From Combretum micranthum (Eukaryota > Streptophyta > Magnoliopsida > Myrtales > Combretaceae): a DNA stretch of 64,000 nucleotides. The notes under the pieces are model-generated. The model saw only the letters and a program-made list of their open reading frames with translations, made no database searches and was not told where the DNA came from. Both the position numbers and the translations under genes were made by a program. The stretch lies in the NCBI GenBank assembly GCA_024138025.1, contig JAMXBD010001204.1, positions 372,001 through 436,000 on the forward strand, in the 5' to 3' direction. This document shows, piece by piece, positions 12,644 to 24,218 of this stretch; positions within the stretch are counted from its first letter, which is position 1; the number at the start of each line of letters is the position of its first letter.

Positions 12644-13008
12644 TGTCACGACCTACTACCCCAGACTCCACCGCATTGAAGGGGTCACCCCTAGGCCCTT
12701 AGGCCACCCTAAGCAGAGATCGTGACGCCAGGTATATTGGCCCTCCCAGCACACTCTCAAGCATAACCAGGACACTAGAGGTACCACGTAATGACTCGGA
12801 ACTCTACCGATCAAGATATTGTCCGCTTTGGCCATACACAGTACGATTTTGTCTTTTTGGTGCTAGCACTTCCCAAGGGGTCATCCATCCTGGGATTGCT
12901 CTACCCAAAGCACACTTAACTTTGGAGTTCTAACAAACTCCAAGCCATTACACCGAATAGGTGCTTCTATGATTAGAGTTTCACCATCTATATTTGAAGG
13001 GTATTACA
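12644..13008 (-). repeat. Cassandra 5' LTR
   Basis: This is the right repeat and therefore the 5' LTR in minus orientation, with both ends preserved (TGTAATACCC ... GGTCGTGACA). Confidence 0.85.
12862..12960 (-). other. 5S rRNA-like domain in the Cassandra 5' LTR
   Basis: The minus strand carries AGAACTCCAAAGTTAAGTGT, GGTAGAGCAATCCCAGGATG and GACCCCTTGGGAAG. This copy is closer to plant 5S rRNA than the 3' LTR copy, especially in the last part. Confidence 0.82.
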
Positions 13009-13139
13009 AATATGGTAAGAAGGAGTTATTAAAAGAAGCCCATTATTCTAGCTATTCAATACACCAAAGAGGTAATAAGGTGCATCATGATCTTAAGACA
13101 TTGTAGTGGTTGAACAACATGAAAAAAGGAAATCCCTGA

Positions 13140-13426
13140 ATATATTGTATCCAAGCACCTTACTTATCAACAGATAAACACAGAACATCAATGACCCGCA
13201 GGTGAATTGAAAACCTTACCAATGCCAGAATAAAAGTGGGAGCATAACACTATGGATCTTGTTATGGGGCTACCAAAGACCAAGGATAAGTATGACATTG
13301 TTTGGGTGATTGTTGATTGACTTACCAAGTTAGCACACTTCTCACCAATATCAACTGAGTATAAGTTAAAGAGATTGGTTAAACCATGTATATGAGAGGT
13401 TGTGAGACTTCATGGGTATTAATAAC
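13140..13426 (+). pseudogene. Gypsy integrase remnant
   Basis: Broken text matches the start of a Gypsy integrase core: MGLPKTKDKYDIVWVIVD, a stop, then LTKLAHFSPI. It ends abruptly where the next insertion begins at 13427; the rest of the core and its tail are missing. Confidence 0.7.
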
Positions 13427-14455
13427 TGTTGGGAACTTGAGATTCTAATATCATATTTGCAAAGGAATTTTTTTTTTTTTATCATGGATAAAGACCCTAA
13501 ATTCCCAAAACAGACCCATGCGATTTAATCAAATCAAAATTAAAATTTTTACCTTAAGTGCTTTTCGAATTCTAGGATGACACGAATCTATAGGCATTGG
13601 GAGCTCACAAACACCCTCTACGGTGTCCACACGAATGAGCATGCCTTCAAAAGGATCCTTTCATATGCTAGCGCTATCTAAAATGCTTCTAGATTTGATC
13701 AGGAAAAATATTCATGACTCTCGTGCTTCCTCTTTTAGGGTTCATAGATTTTCTCTGTTGGTCTAATGTCGAGCACATGTCGTTAACCCTAAAAGAGACC
13801 TCTTATGTTCCATTTATATTAGTGTCAATATTCTTGTGAATAATGGTATTAGTGCCCCTTATCTAATTAGGGTATGAGCATAAGAATCCCTAAACCAATT
13901 AGGGATTATAAAATTATCGGTCTCAACAAATTTTAGTTATTTGTTATTCTTAACAAATTAAGATTAATAAATAAATATATCATTCCCGCTAGATTTATTT
14001 AAATTCAGCCCATTATCCTTTTTACTTATTCTTTTGTGTATGACATGGTAGGTTTCACTTAATGTTAGCAATAGACATAAAGCCCTTTTGGTCCACAAAA
14101 TATAAGTGGTTTCTAGCAAGACATTATGTTTACCCAAATTGGGTGAAAATCGAAGATCTGACTTTTACTTGATCCATAACTTATATCATTATCCTTTTGT
14201 CACATAATATCCAGATTGAACATAAGGCATGGATAGTGTCACACCTATATTGTATAATTTATCATTTCTTGATCTCCAATTAAGCTAATAAAGCAAATGA
14301 AATTGATCATACTATCGGTTCATTTAAGCACAGTCATGCATTTCTTAGTTTCATTTATCAATGGGCCCAGAGATATCTCTCTCATAACGAGAGAAGCAAA
14401 TCCAATCTTAATCACTCAACTTCTTCTACATTATTCATATTATGCCCAATCTAAG
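13427..14455. mobile_element. LTR-type insertion related to the solo LTR at 36515
   Basis: It begins TGTTGGG and shares ordered blocks with the 36.5 kb solo LTR: CACCCTCTACGGTGTCC, TGCTAGCGC, AATGCTTCTAGA, CTTATGTTC and TTCTTAACAAATTA. After about 13980 it diverges into text absent from the 36.5 kb copy, which may be internal sequence of the parent element. No right-hand target duplication was found and the right edge is approximate. Confidence 0.5.
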
Positions 14456-15000
14456 GTGTATGTATGCATGTACATGAGTTATGTTCACCCATGCGCTTAT
14501 GCTTGTGGCAGCACTGCATTGGGCTTTGGCACACTATTTCCCTTTTTTTTTTTTAGGTTCAGACAAAACTCTTGTTATGTTTGATTTTTTGAGTTATGAT
14601 GTTGTTGTAGACTACAGGGATGATGCTAGTGACAATGACTATCTAATCAATGCATAACATAGTCACTTAACTTTATATAATGATGTGTTTATTACTTGTG
14701 TTTAAATAATTTGCTAAGGCATGGACCCTGTTTCCTATGAGTGTTAGTTTATTGTAATATAAATGGACTCTTTTATGAGCCATCTCTAGACACAGTAGTT
14801 GGATGCTAAGTGTGGTTTGTCATACAAATTCTATGTGACTCATGTTTAGATAAATCCTAGCTTATATGTGTGAATGGGAGTTCATGATATTATGTGCATT
14901 CATTATAGTTATTTGTAGATTCTAAGCCTTAACATCTCTAAGATAAATATGATAAGTGTCGAACTGTAGTTGATCCTAATATTTAGGGCTTTATAGAATC
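14456..15000 (+). repeat. 3' LTR fragment of the Gypsy element
   Basis: This stretch matches the dispersed 5' LTR pieces in order: the GTATG...GAGTTATGTT block (3940-4046), the GACTACA..GATGATGCTAG block (6704-6799) and the block from CACTTAACTT to the LTR end (8279-8632). It was the key for placing the insertions in the 5' LTR. Confidence 0.75.
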
Positions 15001-16689
15001 ACTACTACGCTTTACTATATAGAAAAATTCTATTCACTATGTAATCAAATTGAGCGAAATTGTTATGGTATTGAGTTTGAATTTGAGCTCCAACTCAATT
15101 AAAAGAACTTGAAACTTGAAGTTGATGGAGTTCAATTGAGCTTTAAGCTAAGCTTGAGCTTCACTCAAAGAAATATTTAACAAGTTCAAGTTTAATTATA
15201 TTGGTTTGTTTAGGCTTAAATTTTTTATAATTTTTCCCTTAATCAATTTTAAGGTAAGATCAATCTTAAGCTTGATCATATTACAAACTCAAATTTAAAT
15301 ATTTTTCTACATTTTACCTAAACTTCGAAAGAAACAATAATACAAATAATCCATATATAATAATAAAAAATAACAAAAATAAAATGATTGTATGATATTA
15401 AAATCCAAGACAATCTAATAACAAATTTTGTTGGTTTCGATTTGGTCTTGCCAATGTCACCATGCGGGGGAAATTGTGCTCTATCCTAAGAATGATGGAG
15501 AAATACAAAATAACCATAGTATAGGAGTAATCCCGAGACTCTTATGCTCAGCTATCCTCATTATATAATTACAAATGAATCCACTTCCTCTTAAAAGAAA
15601 TAAAATAAAATAAAAATAAAAACTTTCTTATAGTGTAGAAATTGTTTTACTGTTTAATTTTCTCACCAAAAAAGAAGAAACAAAAATTACAAATCATATG
15701 TTTGTAAAGACAAATTTCTAGCACCAGCCAGTCAAATTATGAATTAGTTAGGAGAATTGTCTTCTAGGTACTAAATCTATTTACAAGATTTATCTCATAA
15801 AATTTTTTTTTTTTTTTTTTGGCTAATTGCTATCTATAACAACTTTGGAAAAGAAGGAAATTAAACTCAAATTAATTTTACTAGAAAAGATTATATTTAT
15901 ATCATTTGACTATAAGAATTTTAGCATAACATAAACATATCTAACTGAGCATAATATTTATTTACACACATGACATAAGAAAAATTGTGAAGATTGTAAA
16001 TAATATATGACAAGTTTGTTCGAGTAACGAAACATATCTCTATAAAGAGATATTTACATGGCAATTCACAGATGGAAGAATCATAGATGAAAGTCCAATA
16101 TTGGTTAGCAGTAAAATTGTGAGGAGTCTTTGCTGGTCCTTACATTATTTAGTACACTCGTCTAGAAGAGGGAAAAGGAACAAAACATACTTGCTAGATA
16201 TTACTAGGATAAATTGGTAGGCCCATTATAATTGCTTAGGAATAGGGTCTCAAATATTTGTTTCCTTTTTTTTTTCTTCTTCTTCTTTTTTTTTCTCTTT
16301 CATTTATTCCAACGGAAGGAGCATTTGGATATCTTTATTTTACTTGTGCTAGACAACTAAAGAAAACTAAGTTTTAGAGATAAAAATTTGTCTCTAAATG
16401 TAAATTTTTGTAGCAAAAATCATCGTCGCTGATTTTATTTGTAGAGAAATAACAAATTTTGCTAATTTTCTATTGTAGAATTTTTGTATCTAAAATTCAA
16501 TTTTCTTGTAGTATACAAGATCATTTGTAATTAATAAAATTAATATAGAAGAAAAATAATTAAGCTTGATTAAGCCTTATGACTTGTTTAATTACTTAGG
16601 TGAATAGCTATCCCAATCCCTTTTTATTCCATATGAATTTGCTCTTACAATGTTTAGCTATACTTTAAATACTGAATAGTAATACCTTA
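15001..16689. other. intergenic stretch, repeat-like, no supported gene
   Basis: About 15045-15320 is rich in GAGCTC/CAAGTTC/CTTGAG words, a texture common in old plant hAT-like repeats, but no terminal repeats were found. Homopolymer T runs occur near 15809-15829 and 16266-16297. No coding region was seen. Confidence 0.5.
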
Positions 16690-16694
16690 TGAAT

Positions 16695-17649
16695 TGTTAA
16701 ACTAATTTACTTTGCATATGATTTTGATAAGAACAAAAGTTATGTAATAAATCTTTTATAAACACACTTCACTTGAATAAGATTGATAATGTAAGGAAAT
16801 TAATTATCAAAGAATATGTGCTATATATATATATATATATATATAAGTGTCCCTTTGCTCTTATGTTTACAGGAAGCGCTTTTGTGTTTAAAGAAGCTGC
16901 ACTGGTGAGCCAGTACAAGATATGAATGCCATAGCCTTAATTGAGGAGGAAATCCAAGGCACGCTTTTTCAACTTTAAGGGCATGACAAGTTCAAACTGA
17001 GTAAACTCTTCGGACCAGCGAATCGGTGAGAGCTTACATAGATGAGCTAGTGGAATTATAAAACGACCATTACGCACATTTAATGTTTGTCGTCTATAAG
17101 ATGTTATCTCTAATAGACGTTTGAAATTTTGAAGACTATAAATACACAATCCTTCGGAGTTTCCAATAAGTTTTCTCAGAGCCTTCATTTGCAAACAAAT
17201 AAATCAGAAATCTTCTCACTATTCTTGTACTCTTGTTCATTATTTTACAAAACCTGCAAAGAGAGAGAAAATTAAATTAGTGCTTTGTTCTTGTAATCTA
17301 TAGGAGAGTACTATAAACGAGAGGAAATCATTTATTTCCTGAGTGTTATAATTTGTATACTACTTTATTTGAACCTTTGATTTTGAAATTAATAAAGTGT
17401 GTAAAGTCCTTTATTGGAGGTGATTTCTGAGATCATGGAGCTTAGGAAGTCAGTCGAACTCCATGTTATATTTTGGCTTGAATCTTCTTTTCCTAACTCT
17501 TTTATATTCCTTATAAGTACCTCTTTATTCTTGTATCTGCTGCCATCAAAGCTTAAACTATTCCATTATATAAAAATTCATTGTTTAAACATTTTAGGTC
17601 AAATACTCAATTCATCTTTCCCTCTTGAGTACTTTTTAGTTAGCTTTTA
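16695..17649 (+). repeat. 5' LTR of the 16.7 kb Copia element
   Basis: It starts TGTTAAACTAATTT directly after the TGAAT duplication and ends two bases before the primer site. It matches the 3' LTR through most of its length, including AATCCAAGGCACRCTTTTTCA and the CTTGAGTA end block. It holds an (AT)n run near 16822-16844. Confidence 0.9.
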
Positions 17650-17651
17650 TT

Positions 17652-17662
17652 TGGTATAAGAG
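17652..17662 (+). other. primer binding site of the 16.7 kb Copia element
   Basis: TGGTATAAGAG differs at one base from TGGTATCAGAG, which is intact in the sister element at 60672-60682. Initiator-Met tRNA is the inferred primer. Confidence 0.75.
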
Positions 17663-17708
17663 ATTCATCTCTATTTTCTTATGCCTAATTGCATATAGAG
17701 TAAACATC

Positions 17709-18640
17709 ATGATATCAAATCTACTACGATTTTTAAAAGGTCAAGCTATTAATAAGCCACCATTTCTAAGTGGGGGAAACTACTTCTATTGGACGTGTAG
17801 AATGAAAATCTTTCTCAAAGCACAAAATATATTAATATGGAATGTAATAGAAAATGGACCTTCAACCATTGAAGGAAAAAAAGAAAAAGATTACCATGAA
17901 GAAGATTGAAAAAGATTAGATCTAACTGAAATAGCTATGAATATTTTGCGTTGTAGGCTAAATGAAAATGATTTTAATAGAATCTATACATGTAAATCTG
18001 CTAAAAATATATAGGATGGATTAAAAAAGACTTATAAAAGAATCTCAAGAGTTAGAGATACAAAAATAAGTCTTCTATGTGGATAACTTAAAATTTTCAA
18101 AATGCTTCCAAATGAATCAATAGATGAGATGCATACGAGATTCATCAACATCATAAATCCCTTAAGTGTGTTTGGAACAAATTTCACTAATGTGGAAATA
18201 AATTATAAACTATTTAGTTCTCTACCTAAGGATTGGGAACCTAAGAGAATTGCTATTGAAGAAGTATGAGATTTAAGCACTATGAGCAAAGAGAAACTTC
18301 TTAGAGCACTCAAGACACATGAACTTATTAAGAAGTAAGGAGAAGAATCAAGCAAGAAAGCTATTGCTTTAAAAGCTACATGTCAGGACTCCAGTGAAGA
18401 TGATGATAATGATGAGAAGCTTACCGTAAAGGCCAAGAAGCTCAAGAAGTTTATGAAGTTCAACAATAAGATAAAAAGAATGGATGGTGATGGTAGCTCA
18501 TCAAAACACAAAAAGGAAAAAGAAGGATGTGATAACCTACTACAAATGTCATAAGCCATGACACATATAATAATACTATTGAATGCTTAAGAAAGCTTCT
18601 AAGAGATCTACCACCTAGAGTGATAACGATTCAAGCGACT
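17709..18640 (+). pseudogene. Copia gag pseudogene
   Basis: A start codon at 17709 opens a gag with the FLKGQAINKPPFLSGGNYFYW block and MKIFLKAQN, typical of plant Copia gag (DUF4219/UBN2 type). The frame then meets stops at about residue 67 and again several times. It continues through AMNILRCRLNENDFNRIYTC and an acidic/basic linker to a ruined zinc knuckle near 18535 (YYKCHKP, stop, H). The loss of CAA and CAG codons to TAA and TAG in this finger is visible against the sister copy, where KCHKSGHLQQYCP is readable near 57760. Confidence 0.85.
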
Positions 18641-19440
18641 TGGATGAAAATGTGTGCTTCATGGCATTAGATGATGAGGTAAGTTATGCATCCTCTCCTT
18701 CTTATGATGAATTAGCCACCATGTATAATAACCTTTACAAAGAAGTAGTGAAAGTACAAAAGAAAAATCAAGTGTTCATAGAAATGATGTCAAATGTAGA
18801 AATGAGATAGATGTATTCAAAAGAGAATATAATAAATTGAAGGATGAAAATGAAAACTTAAATGAAGAAAATGTTATTTGAAACTTGAAAATGACTAGCT
18901 AACTAAAGAAAATGAGAAACTAAAAATTGAAGTTGATTTATTAGATATAGAAAATAAGACTTTAGAAGGTGACAATCATACAAATAATTGTGATAATGCA
19001 TGCTTAAAAGAACTAGAGGAACTAAAAATGAAAATATCATATTAAAAGCTAGCTTGGATGATTCAAAGACAACTTTAGCTAAGTTCTCGAAACAGGAAAA
19101 GAATTTAAACACACTTCTTGGAAATCAAAGGTGTAATTCAAACAAATATGAAATTGCTATAAAAAAGAAAGTAGTTGTAAGTCCCATAAACCTCGATTTG
19201 TAAGAGTCACTCATGGGACATGTAACGATTCTGGCAAAATTGGTCGTATTACACATAATTGTGCAATAAAAAGAATCATGCATTTGAATTATAAAAGCAA
19301 ACTAGTTTAGGTTCCTAAAAGAGAAATCCTTGTTATACTTAACCAAAAAGGACCAAAAATCAAATGAGTACCAAAGAAATAATCCCTCGTTTTGTAGGAA
19401 TCTTCAAGCAACAAATGGTACTTGAATAGTAGATACTTTA
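18640..19440 (+). pseudogene. Copia gag tail: acidic segment, coiled coil and second Cys/His segment
   Basis: Fragmented frames read an Asp/Glu-rich segment (ALDDEVSYASSPSYDELATMY), a Lys/Glu-rich coiled coil up to about 19150 and then a short Cys/His segment (GTCNDSGKIGRITHNC). The parts have the same order in the minus-strand sister at 57000-57650. After about 19440 the sequence jumps to the integrase, so the protease and pre-integrase parts are gone. Confidence 0.7.
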
Positions 19441-19464
19441 GGCAAAAGACCAGAGGTGTATCTA

Positions 19465-20460
<996 letters not shown>

Positions 20461-20499
20461 GTTTAAACAAGATCTTGCCTAAGAAATATAAGTAGTTTA

Positions 20500-21164
20500 G
20501 TCTTCTTATCCCAAACCGAGCTTAAAAGAATAGAAGAAGCTTTAAAAGATGAGTTTTTTATACAAGCTATACAAGAAGAATTAAATCAATTCACAAGAAA
20601 TGAGATATGAAACTTAATTAGTATACTTAGTAATAAACCAATTATTGGAACTAAGTGGGTTTATAAAAACAAATTAGATGAAGTAGGAATAGTAACAAGG
20701 AACAAAGCTCGGATAGTAGCTAAAGCATATAATCAAGAAGAAGGCATAGATTCTGATGAGATCTTTGTCCTGGTTGCTAGATTAGAAGCCATTAGAATGC
20801 TTTTAGCATTTGCTACATTAAAAAATTTTACTCTTTTTCAAATGGATGTCAAAAGTGCTTTCTTAAATGGTTTTTTTGAAAGAAGAAGTTTATGTAAAGT
20901 AATCACCAGGTTTTGAAAATAATAAATTCTCTTATCATATTTTTAAACTAAACAAAGCTCTTTATAGTCTTAAGTAAGCTTCTAGAGCTTGGTGTGAAAA
21001 GCTCAGTAGTTTCTTATTAAGTAAAGGATTTTCTAGAGGAATAATTGATATAACGGTATTTATCAAAAATCACAAGTTAAATATATTGATTGTGCAAATC
21101 TATGTGAACAGCATTGTGTTTGGAGCTACTAACATGAGTTTTGTAGATGAATTTTATTGAGTCC
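20500..21164 (+). pseudogene. Copia reverse transcriptase pseudogene, first part
   Basis: Readable blocks are [52 protein letters not shown] and FLNGFFE, with frameshifts and stops between them. The catalytic box is at about 21090-21120 and reads YVNS, where active Copia enzymes have YVDD or YMDD. The frame is then cut by the insertion at 21165. Confidence 0.85.
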
Positions 21165-23000
21165 TGATCCGCTAAGAATGTACAAATGATAATAAATGCG
21201 AATGCCACCAGCAAGTATATTGGGTCGAATCAAGTAATATAGAGATGAGTCGAGTATCGTTCCCACGATGACCAATTAACTACTAAGCTTGTATTAGCTT
21301 CTACTAACATTCAGGCAATCGCTTTTAAAGAGAATTAACTACTTAACAACTAAAAGATCTAAATTTTAATTGTAGTTGAAAATCAAAGAGAGATTGCTTT
21401 TAAAAGTTGTATACTGATTGAGAGTGGAAAAATAGAATCAACGCTAATCCTACTAATCAAACTACAATCATGTTATATTAACTCTTAAAATTGTGGACAT
21501 TCATATGAAATTCTCAAAGACCTAAAACCCATATTGAAGTTTTAAAATCTTTTCAACCACAAAATAATCCATTAGCTTCCACTAAACAAATTATTAGTGG
21601 AATCGAAACTATAATAATGAATTTTCAATTTTGTAATTGTCTAATGCCCTAAATCAATTTCTCCTAATCCTTTAGTGAGAAATTAACTTAAAAACATTGC
21701 ATGAATCACTATGATAATTCCTAAATCAGATTAAGTCACTTTACTTCCGTAATTGTTCTTTAATCTTAGCTCGTGAATTCCTTTGAATCTTAATTTCTCT
21801 TCCGATTAATCATGATTCTTATAACCCTAATTCCTTCCAGAAATTTGTTTTATAATAGGAACTCAATATGAATTTTCCACAATTCTAATAGTTAGATAAC
21901 ACAACTCCAATTATCCTATTAGCATTCTTAGGGTTTCATCTAATTTCCACAAAGAAAATTTAACACAACGCGGAAATTAAATCAAACAAAAGATAAGTTT
22001 TTGAAATGAAATCATCATAAACAATAAGATTAGAAAATTGAATTGCATATAACAAAGACAATATAAGATATCACAAATTCAATTGCGAAGATTGTCGATG
22101 CAAACACAATTCGTTTAACATGATTACAAGGCTTTACAATCACTATACTTTGAATCCCAAATAACTCTCTAACAATATGCTATAAAAATCCTACTTTTCT
22201 AAATATTGATGTAAGTTTGTCTATTTATCCGTCCTACTCTTCTCTTCTCTTCTCTTAAACACAACAGGGCTTTTGTATTTATAAAGAAACAATGCAGATT
22301 TTCCAACCTCTAGTTTGTATGCCTACAATTACATAATGTACACTGGCGGCACACAAGGCGGTGTAGATAATTCTTCAATTGAGCGCGGTTGGCGTTGGAG
22401 ACGGTGTTAAGAAATTGCATTTTGTGATCATCTAATATTAGTCCAATGCTGGCGGCATTGATTCCTCATTTACCATTATATAATTGAACTGCAGATGCCG
22501 ACTACATTCTTCTTCCTACACTGGCAGTATTGGTGCTGGCTTTAAAGATTTGCAATCTATAAAAGTTCAACATCGGTCTAAGGTAGGTGGTGTAGACTTC
22601 CCATTAGTTGGCGTTCCTTCAAAAATTGCAAGGCTGATGAAGTTTGCCTCTTACATTAGTGGTGTTGACGCCAGTGTTTCAAATTTTGGTTCTGTGATCA
22701 TGCATAGCCGGCTCAAAGCCGACGGCATTGATCTTCAGGTTGCCGGCATACATTATAGAAACAAAGGTTGGGTGATTTTTCTTGTTGGTCGGTTGTGTTG
22801 GTTCTTCATTGCGTGGTGTTTGCTCTATTGTTAGACCATTCTTGCTCAAAACTCCTTACAATTCATGTACTTGCTTTCCATTTTCTTTTAAGACTTGAAA
22901 CATCAATTTAAAAACATGTCCGAGTACCATTTCTTGCAATATTTGATAATAATAAATAATGAATATGCATAAATTGCTCAATGAAAAGTGTATAAAATAT
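21165..23000. mobile_element. non-coding 1.84 kb insertion in the Copia RT
   Basis: The RT text is split and the split is flanked by long direct repeats: GAATTTTATTGAGTCC (21149-21164) and GAATTTATTAAGTCC (23001-23015). The right copy continues the RT frame (EFIKSMKKKFEIS). The inserted text starts TGATCCGCTAAG and contains AAGTATATTGGGTCGAATC and GAGTATCGTTCCCACGA, a texture I associate with widespread non-coding plant repeats. No LTR-like TG...CA ends or reverse transcriptase were seen. The length of the repeats resembles target duplications of non-LTR retroelements. The class is not established. Confidence 0.6.
22335..22755. repeat. GC-rich degenerate repeat block inside the 1.84 kb insertion
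   Basis: Words such as CTGGCGGCAT, GGCGGTGT, GTGGTGTTGACGCC and GCCGACGGCATTGA recur with spacing of tens of bases in an otherwise AT-rich element. An open frame of 116 codons at 22484-22834 results, but it is repeat-derived and not a convincing gene. Confidence 0.5.
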
Positions 23001-23903
23001 GAATTTATTAAGTCCATGAAGAAAAAATTTGAAATAAGCATAATGGGAGAACTCAATTATTTCCTAGGTCTTCAAGTGAAGGAATCTAAAAATGGAACTT
23101 TCATCGATCAATCAAAATATACCAAAGAACTCCTGAAAAGATTCAAAATAGATAATTGTAAAACAAGACTTATACCTACGAGCATAAATGTAAAACTTGA
23201 AAAAGATGAAAGCGGAAAAAATATTTGTGAAAAACTGTATAGAGGCATGATAGATAGTTTGTTATATCTCACAGCTTTTAAACCTGATATCATGTTTTCA
23301 ATGTGTGTATATGCACGATTGCAATCTCATCAAAAGGAATCACACTTGAGTGCAATAAAATGCTCACTTTAAGTACCTTGCAGGCACTATTGAAATTAGC
23401 TTATGGTATCTAAGATTTACCTCTTTTGATCTAATTGGATACTTCGATGCTGACTTTGTCGGTTGTGAGGTTGATCGGAAAAGCATAAGCGGCACATGAC
23501 ACTTTCTGGGAAACTTTCAAATATCTTAGCACTCAAAGAAACAAAATTCAATTGCACTTTCAACAGCTGAAGCCGAGTATATAGCTATCGGTAGCTGTTG
23601 TATACAAGTTTTATGGATGAAACAAACTTTGCTAGATTATGGACTAGTTTACAAAAATGTCCCCATTTTATACGACAACACTAGTGATATCAATTTAACA
23701 AAAAATTTGATCCAACACTCAAGGACCAAACCTGTTGAAATTAGATATCATTTCATTCGTGATCATGTTCTAAATAACTATATCAGCTTAGAATTTATTG
23801 ATACAAATAATCAAATCATTGATATTTTTACAAAACCCTTAAGTGAGGATCGTTTTTACACTTTACGTAGAGAATTAGGCATGATCAAGTATGATGAATG
23901 CTA
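23001..23903 (+). pseudogene. Copia RT end and RNase H pseudogene
   Basis: After the insertion the RT end reads GELNYFLGLQVKESKNGTF, YTKELLKRFKIDNCKTR and the MIDSLLYLTAFKPDIMFSM block. After a frame change at about 23370, RNase H reads IGYFDADFVG, STAEAEYIAIGSCCIQ, the NLIQHSRTKPVEIRYHFIRD block and IFTKPLSEDRF, ending with a stop at 23901-23903. The RNase H is the best kept part of this element; the sister element lacks most of it. Confidence 0.88.
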
Positions 23904-24218
23904 ATTATTATGGAACCAAGTTGGTCTAGAACATGATTTTGGGCTGATCAAGCTGGTAAAAATCAAAACATGCATAAACATGATATGTTTTTAAGATGAT
24001 TTGTTTTTATTTGCTACAAGTCTGCTAAAACAATCGGCTCACCGATCTCCTAATCATCGGCTTGCCGGTATAGCTATCAAAGGCTCGATTGCCTTAGCTT
24101 TCTTCAAAGCATTCACCGGCTAGCTGATATATCTTTTGTAGGCTCGACCCAAGCCTTGATCATCTCTGCTCCTTTCATGTTTTGTAAAAATCTCTTTCGT
24201 ACTGGCTTGTTGGTATAT
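23904..24218 (+). other. Copia 3' region between pol and the solo LTR
   Basis: This non-coding part has repeated GC-richer words (CGGCTCACCGAT, CATCGGCTTGCCGGT, CACCGGCTAGC). It is contiguous with 26985 onward once the solo LTR is taken out. Confidence 0.6.

Larger units (their letters stand above)
12209..13008 (-). mobile_element. Cassandra-type TRIM retrotransposon with 5S rRNA-like LTRs
   Basis: Two direct repeats of about 364 bp flank a 71 bp core, 800 bp in all, with no coding capacity. On the minus strand the LTRs start TGTAATACCC and end CGTGACA (in the 12209 copy the last bases have decayed to ATAATA). Each LTR holds a 5S rRNA-like block. The core begins with an initiator-Met-type primer site and ends with a purine-rich tract. 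Flanking bases AAGAT and AATAT differ at one position, which fits a 5 bp target duplication. This architecture is that of the Cassandra TRIM family, which carries 5S sequence in its LTRs. It sits between the RNase H and integrase remnants of the Gypsy element. Confidence 0.88.
3940..15000 (+). mobile_element. decayed Ty3/Gypsy LTR retrotransposon carrying nested insertions
   Basis: Two LTR-like ends share text: 5' LTR pieces lie at 3940-4046, 6704-6799 and 8279-8632, and the 3' LTR lies at about 14456-15000. A perfect initiator-Met primer binding site follows the 5' LTR. Gag, protease, reverse transcriptase, RNase H and part of an integrase follow in Gypsy order, all interrupted by stop codons. 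Four later insertions are nested in it: 4047-6703, 6800-8278, 12209-13008 and 13427-14455. The outer left edge and a target duplication were not found. The element is old and not functional. Confidence 0.75.

Noticed and set aside
12428..12960. Two 5S rRNA genes
   Set aside because: The 5S-like blocks lie inside LTR repeats with many substitutions; they belong to a Cassandra element, not to a 5S array.
22484..22834. 116-codon ORF as a gene
   Set aside because: The frame runs through a GC-rich degenerate repeat in a non-coding insertion and matches no family I know.
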